7,663 nt of DNA from Propionibacteriaceae bacterium (lineage in GTDB: Bacteria > Actinomycetota > Actinomycetes > Propionibacteriales > Propionibacteriaceae). The notes below the pieces were generated by a model. That model worked only from the letters and a program-made list of their open reading frames with translations, had not been told where the DNA came from and ran no database searches. This document shows, in pieces, positions 1-6,193 of the stretch; position 1 is the first letter of the stretch; every line of letters begins with the position of its first letter. The stretch lies in assembly GCA_031260385.1 (NCBI GenBank), contig JAIRKB010000201.1:1-7663 (forward strand), in the 5' to 3' direction. Position numbers and translations under genes: made by a program.

Positions 1-573
1 TTCACCAGAGTTCGCCATCACGTCCAACTCGGGAATCAGCACGGCGTTATCGATCACGTAGGCCCCGACATTGACCTCCTGGCCATCGTCGATCCCCGCC
101 AAATCGCTCGCCTCGCAGATCTCGGTGATCCGACCCTGGGCGTCGCGCAAGATCCGACCATAGTCCCCCGGATCGGGGACATGAGCGGTTAACAAGGAGA
201 ACTGGGCCGCTCTGAGAGCGTGTTTCCAGAGCAAGCCGCGCAGCGAGGAGGCCCGCAATAACGGCGTGTCACCATAGGCAACCAAGACGTCACCAACGAA
301 ACCCTCTAGTTGGAAACGGGCACACCTTACGGCATCGCCGGTCCCGGCTTGGACGGTTTGGACGACATAATTCCATGACTCCCCTAGCAGTTGGCGCACA
401 CTATCGTCATGCTGATCAACCACGATAATGACATCCGCTTTGGCGACAACCGCTGTCACATTGGCCAAAACCTGCTCAATGACAGTCGAGTTCGCTAGCT
501 CGCGCAAGAGCAGTTCGCGGGTCGCTTGGCCCGCACCCGCCGCGAGCACCACCGCTTTACATGGCCGTCTCAT
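1..573 (-). CDS. GlmU-like sugar-1-phosphate nucleotidyltransferase, C-terminal part missing at window edge
   Basis: Only the first 191 residues are visible; the frame is open to base 1. The protein is a cytoplasmic nucleotidyltransferase resembling the pyrophosphorylase domain of GlmU, which makes UDP-GlcNAc from GlcNAc-1-phosphate and UTP. Visible hallmarks are LAAGAG (10-15), Q72 and Q75 followed by GTGDAV (77-82), YGDTPLL (100-106), DYGRILRD (137-144), E154 and N168 in EVNVGAY. These match the GlmU uracil- and GlcNAc-binding positions. The start is supported by AAGGGA at 581-586, seven bases upstream, and by an ATGA overlap with the ROK kinase gene, so it is probably translationally coupled as the last visible gene of the operon. 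The oddity is the loop after LAAGAG, which lacks the usual GTRM...PK signature and contains no lysine at residues 13-35. Whether the acetyltransferase domain of full GlmU follows cannot be seen. The family assignment is good; the exact substrate and activity are uncertain. Confidence 0.8.
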   Translation of the reverse strand, partial: MRRPCKAVVLAAGAGQATRELLLRELANSTVIEQVLANVTAVVAKADVIIVVDQHDDSVRQLLGESWNYVVQTVQAGTGDAVRCARFQLEGFVGDVLVAYGDTPLLRASSLRGLLWKHALRAAQFSLLTAHVPDPGDYGRILRDAQGRITEICEASDLAGIDDGQEVNVGAYVIDNAVLIPELDVMANSGE

Positions 574-1493
574 TCGCAATTCCCTTGGGGGTCGAGTTTG
601 TAACCTTCGGTCCAGCCTTGACCGATCAGGGCCGCTCCGATCGCTGGCGCTTTGATATCAACCTCCAAAGTCATCAAGCGCTCGGCGATACTGTCGTACG
701 GGGGGAAGGTCGCCACCTCACCAAACTGGTGCAACTGGGCTTTGACAGCGGGCAACAGCCAGGGGGCCGCCAGGACGACTCCCCCACCTAAGACAATGTG
801 ATCGGAGGCATAGCCCATCGCCACCATCGTAGCGACGCGCGCCAACACCGAGGTGGCTTGGGCAGCGGCGGCCCGGCCGGCCGGGGTCGGATCAACGTCG
901 AGTTTCGTCCAATCCAGTTCGAGCAGGTTCATGCGCGCTGCCAGGTAGGCCCCGCCGATGATCGTCTCGATACAACCGCGCTGGCCGCAGCGACAGGGGT
1001 GGCCGTCGGTCTCGAAAACAATGTGGCCGATCTCACCGGCCGCATTATCCCAACCCCGGATCAACCGGCCAGCCAAGGTGGCGGCAGCCACCCCCGTACC
1101 AAGGTTTATATAGGTCACTGACAAGGAGTTTAGGAGCATGCCAGCGGCGACCACCGTCACCTTCACATCGTTATCCATGTGGATGGGGACGGAGAACTCG
1201 CCGGCGATGAGCTTGCGCAAGGGCATCTGCTCGATCTGGAGGTTCACGGCGCTGGTGATCACCCCGGTCTCGCGGTTGACCACCCCGGGGATGCCGATGC
1301 CAACGGCATCAAAATCCCGCAACCCGATCCCGGCGCGTTCGGCGACCTTTTCGGCGACTTCCATCAGGACTGTACGGACACCCTCGGGCCCACGAATGGT
1401 GAACTGACCGTGTTCGGCAACGATCTGGTTATGTTCATCGAGGGCCACACCGTGGGCTTTCGTGGCACCGATGTCAATTCCTAGGCTGAGCAT
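570..1493 (-). CDS. ROK-family sugar kinase (probable N-acetylglucosamine kinase or glucokinase)
   Basis: This 307-residue protein has the length of a single-domain ROK kinase and no DNA-binding extension. It would use ATP to phosphorylate a hexose in the cytoplasm. The phosphate loop is GIDIGATK (5-12). Next come GIGIPG (65-70), the catalytic aspartate D109 in DNDV, and the second phosphate loop NLGTGVAA (130-137). The sugar-contacting GEIGH (E154, H157) and the zinc motif CRCGQRGCIE (C167, C169, C174) follow, with a GGG turn at 236-238. The gene lies between the permease and the GlmU-like gene, in a locus with nagA and nagB. GlcNAc is therefore the likeliest substrate, giving GlcNAc-6-phosphate for NagA; this is inference, since ROK kinases for glucose or ManNAc share these motifs. 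AGAAGGGAG at 1499-1507 is a good ribosome binding site. The stop overlaps the next start as ATGA. Confidence 0.9.
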   Translation of the reverse strand: MLSLGIDIGATKAHGVALDEHNQIVAEHGQFTIRGPEGVRTVLMEVAEKVAERAGIGLRDFDAVGIGIPGVVNRETGVITSAVNLQIEQMPLRKLIAGEFSVPIHMDNDVKVTVVAAGMLLNSLSVTYINLGTGVAAATLAGRLIRGWDNAAGEIGHIVFETDGHPCRCGQRGCIETIIGGAYLAARMNLLELDWTKLDVDPTPAGRAAAAQATSVLARVATMVAMGYASDHIVLGGGVVLAAPWLLPAVKAQLHQFGEVATFPPYDSIAERLMTLEVDIKAPAIGAALIGQGWTEGYKLDPQGNCE

Positions 1494-1507
1494 TTACGCT
1501 CCCTTCT

Positions 1508-1523
1508 GGGCGGGGGGTCGCCC
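1508..1523 (-). other. Short GC hairpin between MalG-like permease and ROK kinase genes
   Basis: The 32-base gap contains a perfect five-pair GC stem (GGGCG with CGCCC) around a six-base loop. It ends directly beside the kinase ribosome binding site at 1499-1507. It has no T-run after it, so it is not a convincing terminator. It could slow ribosome loading or mark an RNA processing point, or simply be chance in GC-rich DNA. Confidence 0.3.
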
Positions 1524-1525
1524 GG

Positions 1526-2473
1526 TTATCCTTTGACCGCTCCGGCGACTAACCCGGAGGTGAGGCGACCTTGGACGATCAAGAAGAAGATGATGACCGG
1601 AATGGCCACCAGGGTTGAGGAGGCCATCACCTGGCCCCAATCAGTTTCGCGAGTTTGACTGGCTTGGATGAAGGTACGCAGCCAGAGTGGCAGGGTCCGC
1701 ATATCCTCCCGGGGCAAGATCACTAGGGCAATCGTGAACTCATTCCAGGCTTGGAGGAAGGCGTAAACCCCGGAGGCGACTAGCCCGGGGGCGAGCAGCG
1801 GCAAGGTGATCCGGAAGAAGGCGCCAGTCGAAGTGCAACCGTCGACCTGGGCGGACTCCTCTAGTTCGGCCGGCACCCCGGCGACGAACCCACGCAACAT
1901 CCAGATCGTAAACGGGATGACGGCAGCGATATAGAGCACCGAGATGCCGATGACGGTGTTTAGCAGCCCAGTCGTACTCATCATCTTGTATTGGGCGATA
2001 AACAAACCCTCCGCCGGCAACATCTGAATAAACAGGATCGCCAAGATAAACGACTTCCGCCCCTTGAACTTGAAGCGCGAGATCGCCACCGCCGCCAGAA
2101 AGGCGAAAAGCATCGCAAAGAAGACCGCGATCAAGGTGACCTGTAGTGAGATCGTCAGAGCCCGGAAGAAGGAGCCCGAAGAAAGCACCTCCCGGAAGTT
2201 ATCCAGCGAGCCCCCCCAGGGGAAGAACCGCGGCCTCGTCGAAGTCAACACCACATTCGGCAACAGCGACGACGACAACATCCAGTAAACCGGGAAGACC
2301 CAAATCACCGCCAGCAAGATCCCAATCAGCGATAGCACGGTTCGGACCGGCCGCAACCGCCACCGCCGCCGACTCTTGGGGACGGTCCTGGTGTCCCTCT
2401 CGGGGACGGTCCTGGTGTCTGCCCTAGTCAACACGGCGTTTCGCGTTGAGAGAGAAAAACTTGAGTTGGTCAT
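1526..2473 (-). CDS. Sugar ABC transporter permease, MalG-like (CUT1 family)
   Basis: This integral membrane subunit of a carbohydrate ABC importer has 315 residues. It has a long basic N-terminus (about 1-43) and hydrophobic segments near 44-66, 105-132, 142-160, 172-195, 226-250 and 286-303, consistent with six membrane spans. The EAA loop that docks the ATPase is ELEESAQVDG (203-212) followed by ITLPLLAPG (222-230), matching the family pattern E-A-A-x3-G-x9-I-x-LP. Its partner is the adjacent MalF-like permease, whose stop overlaps this start as ATGA. A strong AAGGAGG at 2478-2484 lies four bases before the ATG and fixes this start. The odd part is the N-terminus: the six-residue string DTRTVP occurs twice (19-24 and 27-32), encoded by an exact 18-base DNA repeat, just before the arginine-rich stretch. 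Resemblance to the NgcG/MalG group, with GlcNAc or chito-oligosaccharide as substrate, is inferred from context. Confidence 0.93.
   Translation of the reverse strand: MTNSSFSLSTRNAVLTRADTRTVPERDTRTVPKSRRRWRLRPVRTVLSLIGILLAVIWVFPVYWMLSSSLLPNVVLTSTRPRFFPWGGSLDNFREVLSSGSFFRALTISLQVTLIAVFFAMLFAFLAAVAISRFKFKGRKSFILAILFIQMLPAEGLFIAQYKMMSTTGLLNTVIGISVLYIAAVIPFTIWMLRGFVAGVPAELEESAQVDGCTSTGAFFRITLPLLAPGLVASGVYAFLQAWNEFTIALVILPREDMRTLPLWLRTFIQASQTRETDWGQVMASSTLVAIPVIIFFLIVQGRLTSGLVAGAVKG
2378..2419. repeat. Two direct copies of an 18-base REP-like element inside the permease gene
   Basis: GGGGACGGTCCTGGTGTC occurs at 2378-2395 and again, identical, at 2402-2419, a spacing of 24 bases (eight codons). 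The first copy continues so that GGGAC and GTCCC form a five-pair imperfect palindrome around a nine-base loop. The arms GGGAC...GTCCC and the GGGGACGGT core recall small interspersed palindromic repeats of the REP type found scattered in bacterial genomes; that link is from memory and not verified. The element is translated on the minus strand as DTRTVP in the permease N-terminus. Confidence 0.7.
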
Positions 2474-3378
2474 GAGTCCTCCTTGACAATTTGCAGGACG
2501 TAGCCGATCGAGAAAGCGATCGTGACCAATAAGATGAAGATCGATAAGGCTGAGGCCATCGAAAAGTCCCCGGAGCCAACGCCGAGTCGGTAAACGTAGG
2601 TGCCGAGTAGGTCGGAGTCGAGCGGCATTTGGACATCCTGGAGCATCCGAATCTGGGTGAAGACCCGCAGATCCCAGATGATCTGGAGTAGGCCGACGAT
2701 CATCAACACCGGCTTGATCATCGGCAGGATGATGGCGGTGAACCGGCGTACGGCGCCCGCGCCATCGAGGTTCGCTGCTTCCATCACCTCGCCGGAGACC
2801 TGGGTCAGGCCGGCGAAGACCGAGAAGGCTACGAAAGGTACGGACATCCAGACGACGATGATCGTTGCCACTAGGTAGAGACCAAGGTTGGTGCCCAACC
2901 AGTTATGGTTGACAAAATCGAAACCCAGACCGTTGAGTAGATAGTTGATCACCCCCCGGCGCCAGTCGAAGAGCCAGATCCAGATTGTGACAGCGGCGAC
3001 GACCGGCGTCGCCCAGGCCAGGAGCAAGGCGATCTGCATCACCAAGCGAATGGTCTTGCCGACGGCGTTCATTAGTTGGGCGAGGCCGACCCCGATCAGC
3101 ATCGTTAAGATGGCGTTGACTAGGCAGAAGACGAGAGAGCGAATGACCACTCCCCAGGTTGTGGGGTTGGTAAACGCGGCGATGTAATTGGCGAGGCCGA
3201 CAAATTCCGGTGGGGCGCCGAACTGTTGAGCGAGCCCGAACTTCATGGTTGAAGCCCAGAGCTGCCAGATCAGCGGATAACCCATCGCAATCAGGAGCAT
3301 TACCACGGCGGGAACGAGCAGGAGGTACGGGGTTTTCTTAAACCGTCGTGTCACCTGGCGCGCCTGTGGGGGGAACAT
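2470..3378 (-). CDS. Sugar ABC transporter permease, MalF-like (CUT1 family)
   Basis: This 302-residue membrane protein forms the other half of the transport channel with the downstream MalG-like permease. A short basic N-terminus (QARQVTRRFKK, 5-15) precedes the first span (17-38). Further hydrophobic segments lie near 75-103, 110-136, 164-191, 216-237 and 273-297. The ATPase-docking EAA loop is EAANLDGAG (200-208) followed by IILPMIKP (216-223), a clean match to the family pattern. AGAAGG at 3385-3390 supports the start. The gene is separated from the binding-protein gene by 85 bases holding a strong hairpin, and its stop overlaps the next start (ATGA). It belongs to the group that includes the actinomycete NgcF and DasB permeases by architecture; the substrate is inferred from the neighbours, not from the sequence itself. 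Confidence 0.93.
   Translation of the reverse strand: MFPPQARQVTRRFKKTPYLLLVPAVVMLLIAMGYPLIWQLWASTMKFGLAQQFGAPPEFVGLANYIAAFTNPTTWGVVIRSLVFCLVNAILTMLIGVGLAQLMNAVGKTIRLVMQIALLLAWATPVVAAVTIWIWLFDWRRGVINYLLNGLGFDFVNHNWLGTNLGLYLVATIIVVWMSVPFVAFSVFAGLTQVSGEVMEAANLDGAGAVRRFTAIILPMIKPVLMIVGLLQIIWDLRVFTQIRMLQDVQMPLDSDLLGTYVYRLGVGSGDFSMASALSIFILLVTIAFSIGYVLQIVKEDS
2474..2484 (-). promoter_or_regulatory. Strong ribosome binding site for the MalG-like permease
   Basis: Read on the minus strand the sequence is AAGGAGGACTC immediately before the ATG at 2473. The near-perfect Shine-Dalgarno match lies inside the last codons of the upstream permease gene. It decides the start in favour of the long N-terminus that carries the repeated DTRTVP. 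Confidence 0.8.
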
Positions 3379-3404
3379 GGCGTACCTTCTTTGATCTTTG
3401 CGCT

Positions 3405-3438
3405 GGGGCCTGCAGCCGTTTGGCCGACTGCAGGCCCC
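3405..3438 (-). terminator. Intercistronic hairpin between binding-protein and permease genes
   Basis: An 11-pair perfect stem (GGGGCCTGCAG with CTGCAGGCCCC), one mismatch, two more GC pairs and a six-base loop lie 25 bases past the binding-protein stop. No run of T follows on the minus strand, so full intrinsic termination is unlikely. In sugar ABC operons such structures commonly protect the upstream mRNA or cause partial termination, giving more binding protein than permease. That role here is inference; the structure itself is plain. Confidence 0.6.
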
Positions 3439-3463
3439 CGCAATTGCTAGGAATTAACAGCTA

Positions 3464-4795
3464 TCACTGATTTAACATCGGCGTGATGATAGCATCATAC
3501 TCTGCGGCGAGGGCAGTGATGTCGCCACCCTTCGACACCTTCTCAAAGAATTCCTCCAACTTGTTGGAGTTCTCAACGGTCGCCCAACCGGGGGCCGCGG
3601 GGGTTAGCTTCGAGTTGGAGGCCGAGTCAATCAGAGCCTTAGCGAAAATGTCATCGCCAAGGGACTTCATGTAGTCGCGATTAGCCGGGCCGAGACCATT
3701 CTGGCCGAGCATCGTTTGATACTCCGAACCGTACATAATCTCGAGCAGCTGGCGGGAGGCCGCCTGGTGCTTGGACTTGGCTGAGATGCCAATATTCGAG
3801 CCACCAGCGAAGACCGGTGCCGGCTTGCCATCGTTGCCGGGGAGCGGGAAGACCCCGAAGGTCTCGTCATTCCACTGGCGTACTTCCTTGCCCTGATCAT
3901 TACGGACCAGGTCACCGATCGACCAGTGAGCCCAACCCGGGGCCATGATCGAACCAGCGGCTAACGAAGTCGTCCCAACCTGGGCGCCGTCTTCCATGAT
4001 CGCATCGGAATCATTGATGTAGAGCCACGGGGTTTCATCGCGAGCCGTCGAAGGAGCCTTCGAGGCCTTCTGCTGGAGTTGCTGCCACTGGGTCAAACCC
4101 TTGATCGTATTGGGATCGGACAAGGTTGATTTCCATTGGCCACCGTCCTTCTTCGCCAGATCGCCACCATTCGCGAAGATCCAGGAGATGGCATTACGCC
4201 AGTCTTGACCACCCATGAACAACCCCGAGAAATCGGTGAGGTTATTGGGGTTGGTCTCGGTTAGCTTGATAACGGCTTCGTTGAACTGGGTGAGGGTTTT
4301 CGGGGGTTCGGTAATCCCGGCCGCCGCCCAAACATCCTTGCGATAGAAGACATAGCGGGAACCGAAGTAATAAGGCAAGGTGTAATTCTTGCCATCAACC
4401 TTGCCCACCTCAACAAAGGACTGCAGCAGCTTGTCCCCGCCAAGCTTGTCGTACATATCGGAAATGTCAGCGAAGGCGCCAACATTGGTGAAGGTTGGAG
4501 ATTGGGTGTTACCGATCTCGGTAACATCCGGGGTGTTGGCAGCATCTGGCAGCATCGTTGTCAGCTTGGTGACGATATCACGCCAGGTCTGCTCTTCGAT
4601 CGTCAGCTTGCCACCGTTGACACTGGCGTACTGGTGAATAAGGTAATCGCGCAGCGCTTGGGGGGTGTCGCCACCGATTAGCCATAAGGTGATGTCCTCA
4701 CCCTTGCCTTCGGTGACGGGTGGTTGCGTGCCGCAACCACTCAGTGCGAGCGCAGCTGCTAGCCCGAGGGCTATCGCAACTAGCTTTCCTTTCAT
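3464..4795 (-). CDS. Sugar ABC transporter solute-binding lipoprotein
   Basis: This 443-residue extracytoplasmic binding protein of the carbohydrate CUT1 class delivers sugar to the permease pair encoded next. It has a lipoprotein signal: MKGK, a hydrophobic stretch (5-18) and the lipobox LSGC with the lipidated cysteine at C21. Mature-domain landmarks typical of the family are TPDVTEIGNTQSPTFTNVG (88-106), the strand GVFPLPG (314-320), and GGSNIGISAKSK (331-342) followed by the helix bearing LLEIMYG (350-356). Several tryptophans (W199, W205, W257, W288, W291) may stack on sugar rings. AAGGA at 4802-4806 is a good ribosome binding site. It sits 39 bases downstream of the regulator gene, so the two are probably co-transcribed. 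In context, GlcNAc or chitobiose is the likely ligand, as for actinomycete NgcE; other oligosaccharides remain possible. Confidence 0.92.
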   Translation of the reverse strand: MKGKLVAIALGLAAALALSGCGTQPPVTEGKGEDITLWLIGGDTPQALRDYLIHQYASVNGGKLTIEEQTWRDIVTKLTTMLPDAANTPDVTEIGNTQSPTFTNVGAFADISDMYDKLGGDKLLQSFVEVGKVDGKNYTLPYYFGSRYVFYRKDVWAAAGITEPPKTLTQFNEAVIKLTETNPNNLTDFSGLFMGGQDWRNAISWIFANGGDLAKKDGGQWKSTLSDPNTIKGLTQWQQLQQKASKAPSTARDETPWLYINDSDAIMEDGAQVGTTSLAAGSIMAPGWAHWSIGDLVRNDQGKEVRQWNDETFGVFPLPGNDGKPAPVFAGGSNIGISAKSKHQAASRQLLEIMYGSEYQTMLGQNGLGPANRDYMKSLGDDIFAKALIDSASNSKLTPAAPGWATVENSNKLEEFFEKVSKGGDITALAAEYDAIITPMLNQ

Positions 4796-4834
4796 CGTTA
4801 TTCCTTTCGTCGATTTCGGGAGGATTGTGGAGGG

Positions 4835-5971
4835 TCAAGAGACCCCGAGGGTAGTTCTCAGGACGAGTGAAACGGCACCGAGGAGGACCGCTTCGTCGCC
4901 GAGGGAGGAGGTTTTTAGGGTAATGTCCCGTCGAAAATCGGTGTGCGTGCGCTCGGTAATGAGCTGGCTGCAAGCGTCGAGGAAGGACTCGTCGATGAGA
5001 CCTTCCGGGGCACCGATGATGATCTCGGGGATATCGAGGACGCCGACGATCGGGCTGAGGGCGATGCCGAGCCTTCGTCCGGCTTCTTGGAGTATGGCCG
5101 TACGATCGGCACTGTCGGCGTCGAGGCGGGCCCGCAAGACCGGTTCGGCGATCCAGGTTTCTAGACAACCGTGCTTACCGCAGGTGCACAAGCTGCCTTG
5201 GTGTTCGATAACCACGTGGGCGATCTCACCGGCGGCGGCCGTAGCGCCGAGGACCAAGGAACCGGCGAGCATCAGGCCGGCCCCGACCCCGCGGGCGATC
5301 TGGATGCGGATGACGTCCGGTCCGGCTTGGCCGAAAGCCCGTTCACCGAGCACGGCGACATTGGCGTCGTTTTGGACGACGGTTGGTAGGTGGAATCGAT
5401 GGGCAATGATGGTTTGGAGTTTGACGTCAGCCCAGTTGAACCGGGGGGCGGCGATGACCGTACCTTCGGCATCGACGATTCCGGGCGAACCGACCCCGAT
5501 CCCGAGGATCGGTTGGGTGGCGCGAGCGATGCAGCGGCCGATAAGGTCGAGGATCGCTTCGAGGGCTTTGTCACCTAGTTCGCCATCCAAACTGACCACC
5601 TCTTCAGCGCGAGACTCGCCGCGTAAGGAGAGCACGCCACCGCGGAAACGATCCGGGTGAGCGAGGTCCAATGCGATGATATCTGAGGTATCGTCCCGCA
5701 CAGCGAGAGTCACTGCTGGTTTGCCAGTCCGGATGGTTGTTGATAGCCCGGTCTCTAGAATCAGGCCGTCTTCGATGAGCTCAGTGACTAAATCGGAGAT
5801 AGTTACCTTGGTTAGGCCGGTCTTGCGCGCAAGATCTGCCCTTGTCAACTGGGGTTCATCGTAAAGTGACTGGAGCAACAAGGACAGGTTCGATCGCCGT
5901 CCATCATGGGGGCGGAGCGACTGGGTTCCCGGCGTACCGTGGAAAAACCCGAACTGCGGTGTGTTAGCCAC
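4835..5971 (-). CDS. ROK-family transcriptional regulator (NagC/XylR type)
   Basis: This 378-residue protein joins an N-terminal winged helix-turn-helix to a ROK sugar-sensing domain, the layout of NagC, Mlc, XylR and Rok7B7. The DNA-binding part is about 27-75, with TRADLARKTGLTKVTISD (43-60) as the helix-turn-helix and the wing near 71-90. The ROK part keeps GIGVGSPG (157-164), the ND pair (201-202), RGVGAGL (227-233), GEIAH (E249, H252) and the zinc motif CTCGKHGCLE (C262, C264, C269). The kinase phosphate loop is lost: DLAHPDRF (102-109) stands where a kinase has DxGxTK, so it should bind a ligand rather than phosphorylate it. The start is a GTG with no convincing ribosome binding site at normal distance, but a promoter ends just before it, so the mRNA may be leaderless. 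It leads the transport operon and faces nagBA; control of both, and of itself, is inferred. Confidence 0.93.
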   Translation of the reverse strand: MANTPQFGFFHGTPGTQSLRPHDGRRSNLSLLLQSLYDEPQLTRADLARKTGLTKVTISDLVTELIEDGLILETGLSTTIRTGKPAVTLAVRDDTSDIIALDLAHPDRFRGGVLSLRGESRAEEVVSLDGELGDKALEAILDLIGRCIARATQPILGIGVGSPGIVDAEGTVIAAPRFNWADVKLQTIIAHRFHLPTVVQNDANVAVLGERAFGQAGPDVIRIQIARGVGAGLMLAGSLVLGATAAAGEIAHVVIEHQGSLCTCGKHGCLETWIAEPVLRARLDADSADRTAILQEAGRRLGIALSPIVGVLDIPEIIIGAPEGLIDESFLDACSQLITERTHTDFRRDITLKTSSLGDEAVLLGAVSLVLRTTLGVS

Positions 5972-5976
5972 GATAG

Positions 5977-5983
5977 TTAGTAA
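5977..5983. promoter_or_regulatory. Candidate ROK operator TTAGTAA, copy 1
   Basis: The odd-centred palindrome TTA-G-TAA overlaps the predicted -10 box of the regulator operon. The same seven bases recur at 6137-6143 before nagB. XylR/NagC-type proteins bind TTA...TAA-like sites. Seven bases is short, so the evidence is position and recurrence only. Confidence 0.35.
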
Positions 5984-6008
5984 AGCTTCCGTACCATTGT
6001 TCCGTCAA
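5979..6008 (-). promoter_or_regulatory. Predicted promoter of the regulator/transport operon (leaderless)
   Basis: On the minus strand there is a -35 box TTGACG (6003-6008), an 18-base spacer and a -10 box TTTACT (5979-5984). A start of transcription about seven bases further would fall at or next to the GTG start codon at 5971. This fits a leaderless transcript, common in actinomycetes. The -35 box is a strong match, the -10 box moderate. Confidence 0.5.
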
Positions 6009-6117
6009 GTACTTTTCCCAAAACTTTCCCGAATTGTAACCAAACCGTGATCATCTAGGAGCGGGGCTCGCCTTGGGGCAGTCAATAGGTTAAGGTGAAA
6101 CTGCGTCGATAGCGCCC

Positions 6118-6146
6118 TTGGGTTGGGGTAGTAGCCTTAGTAACCT
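6118..6146 (+). promoter_or_regulatory. Weak predicted promoter of nagBA
   Basis: TTGGGT (6118-6123) and TAACCT (6141-6146) are separated by 17 bases. This would place transcription start near 6153, giving a leader of about 40 bases. Both boxes are imperfect, and other choices in this region are possible. Confidence 0.3.
6137..6143. promoter_or_regulatory. Candidate ROK operator TTAGTAA, copy 2
   Basis: Second exact copy of TTAGTAA, overlapping the proposed nagB -10 box and lying 51 bases before the nagB ATG. It is embedded in CCTTAGTAACCTTAAG, which itself carries a direct repeat of CCTTA. A 7-base inverted match, TTAAGGT at 6090-6096 with ACCTTAA at 6143-6149, lies nearby. Confidence 0.35.
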
Positions 6147-6193
6147 TAAGTGTCGGGTTTCCCCCCTCGCCCAGTTAAGACGGAAGGAACGAA

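Larger units (their letters stand above)
5972..6193. promoter_or_regulatory. Divergent intergenic control region
   Basis: This is the only sizeable non-coding stretch in the window, 222 bases between the regulator and nagB. It is more AT-rich on its regulator side. It holds the two predicted promoters, both TTAGTAA motifs, and a direct repeat ACTTTTCCC (6011-6019) and ACTTTCCC (6023-6030) just upstream of the regulator -35 box. A TACAAT hexamer on the minus strand (6033-6038) could be a second -10 box, but no -35 partner is visible. I see no DasR-like site, riboswitch or small gene. Confidence 0.7.

Noticed and set aside
500..573. Frameshift explanation for the odd GlmU-like loop
   Set aside because: The frame is open throughout, the start has its own ribosome binding site and ATGA overlap, and I found no single indel that restores a GTRM...PK signature. 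It stays possible only as a complex error.
3405..3438. Full intrinsic terminator ending the operon after the lipoprotein gene
   Set aside because: No T-run follows the stem on the minus strand, and the permease genes downstream belong functionally to the same transporter; partial or protective function is more likely.
4665..5660. Long plus-strand open frame of 331 codons opposite the regulator
   Set aside because: It lies antisense to the well-supported ROK regulator and the start of the lipoprotein gene. Its translation is low-complexity, rich in S, R, P and A, with no recognisable domain. It is a GC-rich shadow frame.
5972..6193. DasR-type operator (GntR-family amino-sugar control site)
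   Set aside because: No sequence resembling the palindromic TGGTCTAGACCA type of site is visible in the spacer.
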